From JAJTFW01 sp903922455 (GTDB taxonomy: Bacteria; Bacteroidota; Bacteroidia; AKYH767-A; OLB10), in contig CALQEU020000001.1 of NCBI GenBank assembly GCA_943329665.2, positions 62,001 through 126,000 on the forward strand: a stretch of DNA of 64,000 nt, written 5' to 3'. The position numbers and the translations under genes are program-made. Of this stretch, positions 44,796 to 53,938 are shown piece after piece. Position 1 is the stretch's first letter. The number at the start of each line of letters is the position of its first letter. The notes under the pieces were generated by a model. It was given only the letters and a program-made list of their open reading frames with translations, was not told where the DNA came from and did no database searches.

Positions 44796-45920
44796 ATGAA
44801 CAGCGATATACTACTCCAGCGGGCATTAAACTTTGAGTTTCTCTCAGCCAACGAGGGAAAATATCTTTTTGAACATGTATCCACTGCCGATTTGATGTAT
44901 GTGGGAAATGAATTACGAAAAAAGCAAAAGCCAGATGGTAAAGTAACGTGGATCATCGATCGAAATGTAAATACCACGAACGTTTGCATAGCGAATTGCA
45001 AGTTTTGTAATTTTTATCGCATCCCCGGTCATGAAGATTCCTACACGACTACCATCAATCAGTATAAAGAAAAAATTGAAGAAACTTTTCGCTATGGTGG
45101 AGAGCAATTGCTTTTGCAAGGTGGTCATCATCCTGAACTAGGATTGAGTTTTTATGTGGATTTGTTTTCGGAATTGAAAACCTTGTATCCACAATTGAAA
45201 TTGCATGCGCTGGGTCCACCTGAAATCGCTCATATTTCGAAGCTAGAAAAAATGTCGCATACCGATGTGTTGAAAGCTTTGCATAAAGCTGGCCTCGATT
45301 CACTCCCAGGCGCAGGCGCAGAAATCTTAAATGATCGAGTGCGCCGAATGATTTCTAAAGGAAAATGTCCGGGCCGTGAATGGTTAGATGTGATGCGTGC
45401 TGCCCATCAACTTAATATTACCACATCGGCAACCATGATGTTCGGACATATTGAAACGTTAGATGAACGTTTTGAACATTTAGTTTGGTTGCGCGAAGTG
45501 CAGAGCGAAAAACCAGCACATTCCAAAGGATTTATTGCTTTTATTCCTTGGCCATTTCAAGATGAAGGAACGATGTTGCGTCGAGTAAAAGGAATACGTA
45601 ATAGCGTGAGTGGAGATGAGTATATTCGTACAATCGCTATTAGCCGAATTATGTTACCAAATATTGTCAACATTCAAGCTTCTTGGTTAACCGTGGGTAA
45701 AGCCATTGCTCAAGTTTGTTTATCAGCTGGAGCTAATGATTTTGGCTCTATTATGATAGAGGAAAATGTTGTTTCTGCCGCAGGAGCACCGCACCGATTT
45801 ACGAGTGATGGGATCCAAGAATCGATTCGAGAAGCGGGTTTCGAACCGGCGTTAAGAAATCAACAGTACGAGTATCGTTCCTTGCCTGAAATAATGGAAC
45901 AACAGCGTATCACTTACTAA
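44796..45920 (+). CDS. mqnC: Cyclic dehypoxanthinyl futalosine synthase
   Basis: 374 aa radical SAM enzyme. The cluster-binding motif C64-x3-C68-x2-C71 lies in NVCIANCKFCNFYR, preceded by VTWIIDRNVNTTN. LLLQGGHHPELGLSFYVDLF, LHALGPPEIAHIS, LDSLPGAGAEIL and GFIAFIPWPFQ match MqnC rather than MqnE. It closes the ring of dehypoxanthinyl futalosine in the futalosine menaquinone pathway. A CofH-type F420 enzyme is the main alternative by motif, but the gene order and sequence favour MqnC. The other mqn genes are not in the window. Confidence 0.88.
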   Translation: MNSDILLQRALNFEFLSANEGKYLFEHVSTADLMYVGNELRKKQKPDGKVTWIIDRNVNTTNVCIANCKFCNFYRIPGHEDSYTTTINQYKEKIEETFRYGGEQLLLQGGHHPELGLSFYVDLFSELKTLYPQLKLHALGPPEIAHISKLEKMSHTDVLKALHKAGLDSLPGAGAEILNDRVRRMISKGKCPGREWLDVMRAAHQLNITTSATMMFGHIETLDERFEHLVWLREVQSEKPAHSKGFIAFIPWPFQDEGTMLRRVKGIRNSVSGDEYIRTIAISRIMLPNIVNIQASWLTVGKAIAQVCLSAGANDFGSIMIEENVVSAAGAPHRFTSDGIQESIREAGFEPALRNQQYEYRSLPEIMEQQRITY

Positions 45921-45948
45921 AATAATTTTATCTGAATCGCGTTTAAAT

Positions 45949-48570
45949 ATGATGATCCGAAATTCTACTAAATTGTTCTTTTTGTTCGTCGGAATGATTT
46001 TCATTCTTTTTTCGAATAATACTTTTGCTACTCATAATCGTGCGGGTGAAATTACTTACGTAAAACTAAGTACCTATACTTACCGAGCTACTATCGTTAC
46101 GTATACTAAATCATCAAGTCCTGCCGACCGACCAGAATTAGAATTTTGGTGGGGGGATGGTAATCGTGATACATTACCTCGTGCAAATATTACTTTTAAT
46201 GTGGGACCCGATATACAACGAAATATTTACTTTGGGGAACATACGTATCCAGGTAGCGGAAGTTACAAAATGTATTTTCTGGATGAGAATAGAAATGCGA
46301 ATGTGGTGAATATTCAAGGATCAGTGAATTTACCATTTTATGTCGAAACACAATTGATTATTTCTCCAGCATTTCTTTCCAATTCTTCTCCACAACTTTT
46401 ACAACCTCCCATTGATGATGGTGCAGTAAATAGATTGTTTATTCATAATCCTAATGCTTTCGATCCCGATGGTGATAGTTTGTCGTATGAATTAGTGCAG
46501 TGTAAAGGTTTTGGCGGTGCTCCCATTCCAACATTTTCTTATCCTGCCGCCAGCGTATCATTTACACTGGATGCAGTGTCGGGCGATTTGATTTGGGATT
46601 CTCCATTGCAACAAGGCGAATTTAATGTAGCCATGATTATTCGTGAGTGGCGTAGAATTGCCGGAATAGGATTGTTGAATATTGGTTACGTGACACGTGA
46701 TATGCAGATTACCATTTATCCTCCAATAAATGATCCTCCCGTGTTCTCAACTATTTTAGATACTTGCGTCGAAGCAGGAGCATTTCTTACCTTTACAATA
46801 TCTGCTACTGATCAAACAATCACAGAAACTGTAACGCTTTCGGCAACTGGTGGACCGTTTGAAGTGTTAGTAAACCCTGCAACTTTTACTTCTACTCCTG
46901 CGCTAGGAACAACGACGGGCGATTTTCAATGGAATACCAATTGTGCACATGTGCGAAAAACACCATATACTGTAGTTTTTAAAGCGAGGGATAATAATGC
47001 ACAAGTGGAACTTGCCGATTTAGAGTCGGTGAATATTACAGTGGTTGGACCTTCACCAAAAAATCCAAGCTCATTTCCTTTTGGAAATACGATTCAATTA
47101 AGTTGGAATCAAAGCGCATGTACGGAAGCAGTAGGTTATCACGTGTATCGTCGTATAGGTTCTTATGGATTTGTTCCGGGCTATTGCGAAACCGGAGTGC
47201 CTGCCTATACAGGTTATGTTCGAATTGCTTCGGTGAATGGATTAGGTACTACGAATTTTACGGATGATAATAATGGAAATGGATTGGCTATTGCCGTTCA
47301 GTATTGTTATATGGTTACTGCCTTTTATCCCGATGGTGCCGAGAGTTATGCATCAGTAGAATTTTGTAATAGTCTCCGTCGCGATTTGCCTGTTATCACA
47401 AATGTAGATGTAAACACAACGGACATTTCTACGGGACAAATTTATGTGGCTTGGGGAAAACCTACCGAATTAGATACCATTCAAACTCCAGGTCCTTATC
47501 GTTATATTTTGCAACGTGCCGATGCTTCTGGAAATTTTGTAGATGTAATTACTTACACCAATTTAAATGACACAACCTTTAATGATGTTGTATTAAATAC
47601 AAAGGATATCCAGTACCACTATCGTGTTCAATTTTGGAATGATACTCCTGGAAATGTTTTTTCTATTGGTAATTCGCAAACGGCATACAGTGTTTATTTA
47701 ACAGCTGCTCCTGGCGATGAAAAAAACAATTTGGCGTGGAATGTAAATGTTCCGTGGTCGAACAATGAGTATGTAGTGTACCGCGAAAATGCTCCCAATG
47801 TTTTTGATTCCATCGGCGTTACCAGCAATCTTAATTATGTAGATGATTCACTCGTGAACGGTCAGAATTATTGTTATTATATAAAAAGTATAGGTGAATA
47901 TTTTGTAGATGGATTAGTGAATCCCATTATAAATAAATCTCAAATATTTTGCAGTACGCCTATCGATAATGAGGCTCCATGTCCTCCTTTGTTAGTGAAT
48001 GGACCCAATTGTCCTGCGTTACTTGATACTTTGTTTTGGTCAATCGATACGTCATGTGCTTTTGATGTGTTTGAGTATAATGTATATTATGCAGCAGCAG
48101 GTACTAATCAGATTAACCTCATTGCCACAGTGAGTGCGGGCAACTATTCTTACATTTATCAAGGAGTGAATTCTATTGCAGGATGTTATTACATTACAGC
48201 CACCGATTCAAATGCCAATGTAAGTTTGTCGAGTAATATTGTTTGTACAGAAAGTTGTCCTGACTATGTATTGCCCAATGTTTTTACTCCCGATGGAAAT
48301 TCAATCAACGATGTTTATCATCCTATTAATCCGTATCGTGATGTAAAGGATATCGATATGCAAATATTTAATCGTTGGGGAGATATGATTTTTGAAACAA
48401 CGGATCCAGATATTGGTTGGAATGGAAAACGAAATAACGACGGAGAGGAAAGTCCAGAAGGTGTTTATTTTTATGTGTGCAAAGTAAATGAAATTACGTT
48501 GAATGGCAAAACGAAACCACGTGTATTAAAAGGCATTATTCACTTATACCGCGGAACAAAAGTTAAATAG
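45949..48570 (+). CDS. Large secreted surface protein with T9SS type B sorting domain
   Basis: 873 aa. Signal peptide (MIFILFSNNTFA) followed by THNRAGEITYVKLSTYTYRA, a frequent N-terminal module of Bacteroidota surface proteins. The middle has PKD/cadherin-like and fibronectin III-like repeats (about 260-770). The last 85 residues (LPNVFTPDGNSINDVYHPIN, then MQIFNRWGDMIFET and GVYFYVCKV) form the gliding-motility-associated, CHU_C/type B sorting domain. It is exported by the T9SS and is likely an adhesin or structural protein. kdsB starts 3 nt after its stop, so the two may share an mRNA. Confidence 0.9.
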   Translation: MMIRNSTKLFFLFVGMIFILFSNNTFATHNRAGEITYVKLSTYTYRATIVTYTKSSSPADRPELEFWWGDGNRDTLPRANITFNVGPDIQRNIYFGEHTYPGSGSYKMYFLDENRNANVVNIQGSVNLPFYVETQLIISPAFLSNSSPQLLQPPIDDGAVNRLFIHNPNAFDPDGDSLSYELVQCKGFGGAPIPTFSYPAASVSFTLDAVSGDLIWDSPLQQGEFNVAMIIREWRRIAGIGLLNIGYVTRDMQITIYPPINDPPVFSTILDTCVEAGAFLTFTISATDQTITETVTLSATGGPFEVLVNPATFTSTPALGTTTGDFQWNTNCAHVRKTPYTVVFKARDNNAQVELADLESVNITVVGPSPKNPSSFPFGNTIQLSWNQSACTEAVGYHVYRRIGSYGFVPGYCETGVPAYTGYVRIASVNGLGTTNFTDDNNGNGLAIAVQYCYMVTAFYPDGAESYASVEFCNSLRRDLPVITNVDVNTTDISTGQIYVAWGKPTELDTIQTPGPYRYILQRADASGNFVDVITYTNLNDTTFNDVVLNTKDIQYHYRVQFWNDTPGNVFSIGNSQTAYSVYLTAAPGDEKNNLAWNVNVPWSNNEYVVYRENAPNVFDSIGVTSNLNYVDDSLVNGQNYCYYIKSIGEYFVDGLVNPIINKSQIFCSTPIDNEAPCPPLLVNGPNCPALLDTLFWSIDTSCAFDVFEYNVYYAAAGTNQINLIATVSAGNYSYIYQGVNSIAGCYYITATDSNANVSLSSNIVCTESCPDYVLPNVFTPDGNSINDVYHPINPYRDVKDIDMQIFNRWGDMIFETTDPDIGWNGKRNNDGEESPEGVYFYVCKVNEITLNGKTKPRVLKGIIHLYRGTKVK

Positions 48571-48573
48571 AAT

Positions 48574-49320
48574 ATGAAGAAGATTGTTGGAATTATTCCT
48601 GCACGTTACGATTCAACTCGCTTTCCGGGGAAACCCCTTGCCCTAATTGCTGGCAAAACGATGATTGAAAGAGTGTATGAACAAGCTAAGAAATCATCTT
48701 TATTGCAAAGAGTGGTGGTGGCTACCGATGATAATCGTATAGCCGAAACCGTTAGAAGCTTTGGTGGAGATGTGATCCTCACCCGCACCGATCATCCTTC
48801 AGGAACCGATCGCTGTGCAGAAGCGTTGTCGAAGTTGGATGAGCCTTTCGATGCAGTGATCAATATTCAGGGCGATGAACCTTTTATTCAGCCAGGTCAA
48901 ATTGATTTGTTAGCCGGCGCCTTAGCAGAAGAAAATGTAGATATTGCTACGTTAGTTAAAATTATAAGATCGCACGATGAGTTGATCAATGAAAATATTC
49001 CTAAGGTGGTGATGGCAACCAATGGTGATGCCCTTTATTTTTCGCGTCAACCCATTCCGTTTATGAAGAATTTTAAAACAGAACATTGGCTTCCTCAGCA
49101 TAACTATTATAAGCATATCGGTATTTATGGATATCAAGCTTCCATCTTACCTCGTTTAACACAATTACAACAAGGTGTGTTGGAAAAAATTGAATCATTA
49201 GAGCAACTCCGTTGGCTCGAACATGGATTTAAAATTCGAACACGCATTACTGAATTTGAAACCATTGCCGTAGATACTCCAGAAGATTTGCAAAGAGCGC
49301 AACAGTACATTTCTCCGTGA
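48574..49320 (+). CDS. kdsB: 3-deoxy-manno-octulosonate cytidylyltransferase
   Basis: 248 aa, the usual length. IIPARYDSTRFPGKPLALIA is the KdsB nucleotide-binding start. VVVATDDNRIAE, GDVILTRTDHPSGTDRCAEA, VINIQGDEPFI and HIGIYGYQ follow in order. It activates KDO as CMP-KDO for lipid A core synthesis. Together with kdsD (27581) and lptB (33023) it shows KDO-containing LPS. The 3 nt spacing to the preceding surface protein gene suggests coupled expression. Confidence 0.96.
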   Translation: MKKIVGIIPARYDSTRFPGKPLALIAGKTMIERVYEQAKKSSLLQRVVVATDDNRIAETVRSFGGDVILTRTDHPSGTDRCAEALSKLDEPFDAVINIQGDEPFIQPGQIDLLAGALAEENVDIATLVKIIRSHDELINENIPKVVMATNGDALYFSRQPIPFMKNFKTEHWLPQHNYYKHIGIYGYQASILPRLTQLQQGVLEKIESLEQLRWLEHGFKIRTRITEFETIAVDTPEDLQRAQQYISP

Positions 49321-49453
49321 TTCCTATGTCTTTGATTTGATTTCACCTAGAATAGCTAAAATTATCTTTTTGCCTTGATTTTGATGATATTTGCCCAGTT
49401 GATTTGGCTTTCCCTCTTCATTGTACTATATTAGCACCTTCCGTAGAACAAAA

Positions 49454-50488
49454 TTGGGTATTCCTCTATATATCAGTGAGTTATTGTATGTCAGTGATTG
49501 TGTAATCATTCCTGGCTTAGGTGGATTCGTGGCCAATAGTCGTTCTGCATTTTTAAATCCAGCTCAGCATACATTTAATCCTCCAGTTCGCCGAATTGCA
49601 TTTAATGCTAGTTTGAGAACCAATGACGGACTTTTGGCAAATTATGTTTCTCGCCGCGAAGGAATTACTTACGGTGATGCAGTAACTAAAATTAAGTATT
49701 TTGTTGAAGATGTGATTTCCCGCTTGCAATCGGATGAATCAGTTCAATTAGAAAAAATCGGAGCGATGAATTTCGATAGTGAAAGTCGAATTCAATTTGA
49801 GCCGGATACTACGGAGAATTATTCTTTGGATGCGTTTGGATTAATTACTATTCATTCACCTGCAATAAAAAGAGATTCAGGTGCAAAAGTGAAGACGTTA
49901 AAAGTAGCTGGTGAAAAGAAATTATGGCGTTTGTTGGAGTTGATTCCAGCAGCAGCCGTTTTTGCATTGCTAGTGTTCAATCCAAAAGTAATTCAAACAT
50001 TAAATACCGGATTAGCACAAATTCTTCCACTTAACGAAATTTATCAAAGTCCCGAAGTAAAGTATTCAGGTGTCAATGATTCGCAAGTTGCTCCTTTTGA
50101 AAATCCTCCTGTTGTCGAAGAAAATGTTTTACCATTAGTTGTTGATTCGAATCCAGAAATGATTCCTGTTCAAGAAGCAGAATTAACCCCTGTTGATTCT
50201 ACTTACGTTGCTCCTGTCGTTAAAGAAGTGGAAGCAGTGGCTGAAACTAAAGAAAGTTCTACACGATCATTTTATGTGGTAGTTGGATGTTTTCGTATAG
50301 AGGAAAATGCCAAAAATTTAATAGCGGAAGCCGATTTATTAGGTTACGATGCAAATATCATCGGGCAAAATGATCAAGGCTTATATGTCGTGAGTCTTTA
50401 CTCTTCCAATAGTTTGTCTAAAGTGCAAGGCGAACTCAATTCTATTAAAGTTGAGTTTGAGAAGAATGCATGGGTTTTAGTGAAGTGA
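49454..50488 (+). CDS. HU-CCDC81-like N-terminal domain protein with membrane anchor and SPOR domain
   Basis: 344 aa from the non-ATG start TTG 49454; no ATG is available near the N-terminus. LYISELLYVSDCVIIPGLGG and RRIAFNASLRTNDGLLANYV are the HU-CCDC81-like domain (about 5-120). A membrane helix follows (LLELIPAAAVFALLVF, about 165-182). An acidic P/V/E-rich linker leads to a C-terminal SPOR domain (about 270-344, FYVVVGCFRIEENAKNLIAE). SPOR binds denuded septal peptidoglycan, so the protein would span the inner membrane and could link cytoplasmic structures to the wall. TATATTAG (49427-49434) with TTTG (49403-49406) is a near-consensus promoter supporting this start. Confidence 0.78.
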   Translation: MGIPLYISELLYVSDCVIIPGLGGFVANSRSAFLNPAQHTFNPPVRRIAFNASLRTNDGLLANYVSRREGITYGDAVTKIKYFVEDVISRLQSDESVQLEKIGAMNFDSESRIQFEPDTTENYSLDAFGLITIHSPAIKRDSGAKVKTLKVAGEKKLWRLLELIPAAAVFALLVFNPKVIQTLNTGLAQILPLNEIYQSPEVKYSGVNDSQVAPFENPPVVEENVLPLVVDSNPEMIPVQEAELTPVDSTYVAPVVKEVEAVAETKESSTRSFYVVVGCFRIEENAKNLIAEADLLGYDANIIGQNDQGLYVVSLYSSNSLSKVQGELNSIKVEFEKNAWVLVK

Positions 50489-50580
50489 TTTTTATTTGCT
50501 TTGTAAATTAAAACATAATTAATATCAGGTTTTATTTCATTTATCATCTAGTATATTTCACGACCTTTACAGCCTAGATT

Positions 50581-50970
50581 ATGAAATTAATCACCAAAAT
50601 AAAAAGTTCGTTTCAGCATAAATGTCCACAGTGTTTGGAAAGTGATATGTTTATCGATCCCAATCCCTACCACTTGAAGAATATGTCTAAGATGTATTCT
50701 CATTGCCCCAACTGCGGACTCAATTTCGAACCCGAACCTGGCTATTATTATGGCGCCATGTATGTGAGTTATGCATTCACCATCGCCGTCTCTGTAGCCA
50801 TTTTTTTATTTTATTGGGTGCTATTTTCCGAGTTCGACACGCTCACCTTTATTATTGCAAATACAGTAGTTCTCATCGTTCTCGCTCCTTATACTTTCCG
50901 AACAGCAAGAGCGGTATGGCTCAATCTTTTTGTGAAGTATGTTGCGACGTTGAAGAAGAAATCGATTTGA
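50581..50970 (+). CDS. DUF983 zinc-ribbon membrane protein
   Basis: 129 aa. Two Cys pairs (C15-PQ-C18 and C42-PN-C45) form a zinc ribbon before LNFEPEPGYYYGAMYVSYAF, the DUF983 signature. Two membrane helices follow. Function unknown. It is convergent with the SDR gene, with a candidate bidirectional hairpin between them. Confidence 0.88.
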   Translation: MKLITKIKSSFQHKCPQCLESDMFIDPNPYHLKNMSKMYSHCPNCGLNFEPEPGYYYGAMYVSYAFTIAVSVAIFLFYWVLFSEFDTLTFIIANTVVLIVLAPYTFRTARAVWLNLFVKYVATLKKKSI

Positions 50971-51021
50971 ATTCGCGAGACTTCGCGATGAAAAAATTCT
51001 ATTAGTTGATTTTACAATTTT

Positions 51022-51067
51022 TAAAGTAGTATTTAGAATTAAATTTTTTAATTAAATGCTACTTTTT
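51022..51067. terminator. AT-rich inverted repeat, candidate bidirectional terminator
   Basis: AAAGTAGTATTTAGAATTAAA pairs imperfectly with TTTAATTAAATGCTACTTT (one mismatch and a 2 nt bulge). It lies between the convergent DUF983 and SDR genes, 53 nt after the DUF983 stop. Stem stability is modest because of low GC. Confidence 0.45.
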
Positions 51068-51200
51068 CTTATTTTGTTAGGATATGATCATTTCATTTGT
51101 ACTTAGCAAATCCGTTTTTATCCGCTTAATCTGTGTCATCCGCGTTCTATTACTGCTTCATTAAACAAATATCTGTTTGAATAAAGATTCAACTTCGTCT

Positions 51201-52205
51201 TTATCGATCTATGTCTGAATGTTTAATAAACCCAACGGTAAAATCTACACATTCATCAATGCTTCGAAATTGAAACCCCAATTTTTTTATTTTCTCCGAC
51301 GAATAATAATATTTACTTCTCGCCGATTTAGCCGTTTCTCTCGTGATAAAAGGTGCTTTGCCCGTTAATTTTGTTACTACATAAACAATCGGCCATACCA
51401 ATGATGCCATCCACGAATGAATTTTGATGGAAGGTTTTTTAACTTTCATCGCCAATGCCATTTTATCAAATAAATTTTTAAAACTTAAATCAGCTGCACT
51501 CAAAATAAATCGTTCTCCAGTAATTTCTTTCTTCCACAGAAAAAGAAGCGCATCACTCACATCTCTCACATCTACAAATCCACTTACACCCTCTGTGTAA
51601 AATGGAAATCCTCTTTTTATTTTTCCAAATAAGGCAGCGCTACCTTTTGTGAAATCTCCCGGACCTAATACTATACTCGGATTTATAATCACTGCTGGTA
51701 ATCCTTCTGCTATGCCACGCCATACTTCCCGCTCTGCACCATATTTACTGATCGCATAATTGGAAGGATGCGAGTTGGGATCCCAATGTGTGTTCTCGTC
51801 AATTTTTTGCTCTCCCGAAATTCTTCCCAAAGTTGACACCGAACTAACATGTCCGAAAAATTTAAAGTTCGGAAGTTGTGTGCATATGTTTACAAGATTC
51901 GCTGTTCCTTCTATATTTATTTTTTCCATCCTTGCCGCCTCGGCTGGAATAAAAGAGATCATCGCACCAGAATGAAAAATAGTGTCGATCCCTTCACAAA
52001 TGGAATCTAAACTATCAATTTCAAGTAAGTCGCCATCTACCCAATTCACCCTTTCCCTTAACTCAATTTCATTCTTTGTGTATTTTTCAAATAAGTGAAT
52101 GGAGGAATTTTTACGTTTTAAAGCACGTACTTGATGTCCTGCCTTTACCAAATCGTAAAGGAGTCGGGAACCTATCATTCCTGTGCCGCCAGTCGCTAAA
52201 ATCAT
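51201..52205 (-). CDS. NAD-dependent epimerase/dehydratase-type SDR
   Basis: 334 aa from ATG 52205. I reject the upstream frame because a -7-like box (52210-52217) lies 4 nt before this ATG. The Rossmann loop is GGTGMIG (6-12), and the active site YAISKYGAE carries the Tyr-x3-Lys pair. VINPSIVLGPGDF and GFVDVRDVSDALLFL are typical of dihydroflavonol-reductase/3-beta-HSD-like extended SDRs. The substrate is unknown; a membrane-lipid or polyisoprenoid substrate is possible in Bacteroidota but not shown here. Confidence 0.85.
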   Translation of the reverse strand: MILATGGTGMIGSRLLYDLVKAGHQVRALKRKNSSIHLFEKYTKNEIELRERVNWVDGDLLEIDSLDSICEGIDTIFHSGAMISFIPAEAARMEKINIEGTANLVNICTQLPNFKFFGHVSSVSTLGRISGEQKIDENTHWDPNSHPSNYAISKYGAEREVWRGIAEGLPAVIINPSIVLGPGDFTKGSAALFGKIKRGFPFYTEGVSGFVDVRDVSDALLFLWKKEITGERFILSAADLSFKNLFDKMALAMKVKKPSIKIHSWMASLVWPIVYVVTKLTGKAPFITRETAKSARSKYYYSSEKIKKLGFQFRSIDECVDFTVGFIKHSDIDR

Positions 52206-52209
52206 GTCG

Positions 52210-52217
52210 CGAAGATA
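52210..52217 (-). promoter_or_regulatory. -7-like box TATCTTCG four nt before the SDR start codon
   Basis: One mismatch from TAnnTTTG on the minus strand, followed by CGAC and ATG 52205. It decides the start codon of the SDR gene. Confidence 0.45.
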
Positions 52218-52324
52218 ATGGAATGGAGCCTCTCTCTGCATGGATTTGAAAATCAAGACTCAAGGAGTTAAAAATTGAATAGAAGTGTATAGATCTTGCC
52301 GACGGCTACCTCCTCACGAATTCG

Positions 52325-52332
52325 TAAATTTG
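52325..52332 (+). promoter_or_regulatory. -7 box TAAATTTG upstream of tyrS
   Basis: Exact TAnnTTTG ending 36 nt before ATG 52369. It rules out the in-frame start at 52285. No TTG lies at 19-21 nt upstream (nearest 52296-52298, 26 nt). Confidence 0.5.
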
Positions 52333-52368
52333 CAGTCAATTCTTAATCCTAATTCGAATTTACTTCTT

Positions 52369-53661
52369 ATGAGTACTCCTGCATTGAATTTTATTGAAGA
52401 GCTTAAATGGCGCGGTATGCTGCAAGATATGATGCCCGGCACCGACGAACTTTTGAAGAAAGGTCCAGTGAAAGGGTATATAGGCTTTGATCCAACTTCA
52501 GATTCTTTGGGCGTTGGAAATTTAGTGCAAGTAATGATCTTGTTGCATTTTCAACGCTGCGGTCATCAGCCTGTAGCGCTTGTGGGTGGAGCAACCGGAA
52601 TGGTGGGCGATCCTTCAGGAAAGTCAGCAGAACGGAATTTGTTGAGTGAAGAAATCTTGAATGCGAATTTGCAAGGACAGAAGAAGCAGTTGGAAAAGTT
52701 TTTGGATTTTACTGCAGGACCTACGCAAGCAAGTATTGTCAATAATTATGATTGGTTTAAGAATTTTAATTTTCTTGATTTTATTCGTGATGTGGGTAAA
52801 CACATCACAGTAAATTATATGATGGCGAAGGATAGCGTAAAATCGCGCTTAGAATCTGGATTGTCATTTACTGAGTTTAGTTATCAGCTTGTGCAAGGTT
52901 ATGATTTTTACTATTTGTGGAAACACCAAGGCTTGAAATTGCAAATGGGCGGCTCCGACCAATGGGGAAATATCACCACAGGTACTGAACTTATTCGTAG
53001 AATGGAGGGCGGTGAAGCATTTGCTTTAACTACACCACTCATCAAGAAAGCCGACGGAACAAAATTTGGAAAAACAGAAAGTGGAAATATTTGGCTGGAT
53101 CCTAAAAAAACAAGTCCATATAAGTTTTTTCAGTTTTGGTTGAATAGCTCTGATGAAGACAGTAAAAATTACATTCGGATTTTTACAACAAAATCGCAAG
53201 AGGAAGTTCTCGCATTAGAAGCAGAACATAATATCGCTCCCAATCAACGTTTACTTCAGAAAGCCATTGCTAAGGAAGTAACCATTCGTGTGCACAGTGA
53301 AAATGATTATAATGCAGCAGTGGAAGCATCCGAAATTTTATTTGGAAATGCACCCACTGAAGCATTGAGTAAACTCGATGAAGAAACCTTGTTGAGTGTG
53401 TTCGAAGGCGTTCCTCAAATGCAAATTTCTCGTGATGAATTAGCTGCTGGAATTTCGGTGATTGAGTTGTTGTCCGATAAATCCAATGTGTTTCCATCGC
53501 GCGGAGAAGCCCGTAAATTAATTCAAGGTGGCGGTGTAAGTATCAATAAACAAAAGCTAACGGATGTAAATGCAACGCAAAATATAGTTGGACTTTTGCA
53601 GAATAAATATTTATTGGTGCAAAAAGGAAAGAAGAATTATTATTTGTTAATCGTTAATTGA
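52369..53661 (+). CDS. tyrS: Tyrosine--tRNA ligase
   Basis: 430 aa from ATG 52369, the family length. It begins NFIEELKWRGMLQDMMPGT. GFDPTSDSLGVGNLVQVM is where class I enzymes have HIGH; here it reads GVGN (residues 48-51), so both His are replaced. KFGKT (232-236) is the KMSKS counterpart, and the tyrosine-binding QLVQGYDF and QMGGSDQWGNI segments are intact. A C-terminal S4 RNA-binding domain is present (SRGEARKLIQGGGVSINKQK). It charges tRNA-Tyr. The DNA codons at the altered motif read TTG GGC GTT GGA AAT. Confidence 0.95.
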   Translation: MSTPALNFIEELKWRGMLQDMMPGTDELLKKGPVKGYIGFDPTSDSLGVGNLVQVMILLHFQRCGHQPVALVGGATGMVGDPSGKSAERNLLSEEILNANLQGQKKQLEKFLDFTAGPTQASIVNNYDWFKNFNFLDFIRDVGKHITVNYMMAKDSVKSRLESGLSFTEFSYQLVQGYDFYYLWKHQGLKLQMGGSDQWGNITTGTELIRRMEGGEAFALTTPLIKKADGTKFGKTESGNIWLDPKKTSPYKFFQFWLNSSDEDSKNYIRIFTTKSQEEVLALEAEHNIAPNQRLLQKAIAKEVTIRVHSENDYNAAVEASEILFGNAPTEALSKLDEETLLSVFEGVPQMQISRDELAAGISVIELLSDKSNVFPSRGEARKLIQGGGVSINKQKLTDVNATQNIVGLLQNKYLLVQKGKKNYYLLIVN

Positions 53662-53707
53662 AGTGTGTTTAAATTAAAAATAGCTTCCAGCTACTAAAAT
53701 ATAAAAA

Positions 53708-53914
53708 ATGTCTCCCACTCGTCGTGTAATTATTGTCCTTGCCAGCGTAGGTGGAGGAAGTGTATTGTCCTACTTTATTTATAAGTTAAAGAGAGGAGGT
53801 GGTGAACTTACCACTCAAGATAAACATACTTTATTGACCAATATTGTTTTTTCAGTAGCGATTATTTTAGGTGTTGGATTTATGTTTCTTTGGAATAAGA
53901 AGAAGGATCTGTAA
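53708..53914 (+). CDS. Small two-helix membrane protein
   Basis: 68 aa. One hydrophobic segment (VIIVLASVGGGSVLSYFIY) and a second (NIVFSVAIILGVGFMFLW) are separated by a short charged loop, and the ends are basic. No family is recognised. It sits 46 nt after tyrS and 24 nt before the YyaL-type gene on the same strand. Confidence 0.55.
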   Translation: MSPTRRVIIVLASVGGGSVLSYFIYKLKRGGGELTTQDKHTLLTNIVFSVAIILGVGFMFLWNKKKDL

Positions 53915-53938
53915 TCTTTATTTTCATATTAGCAAATA

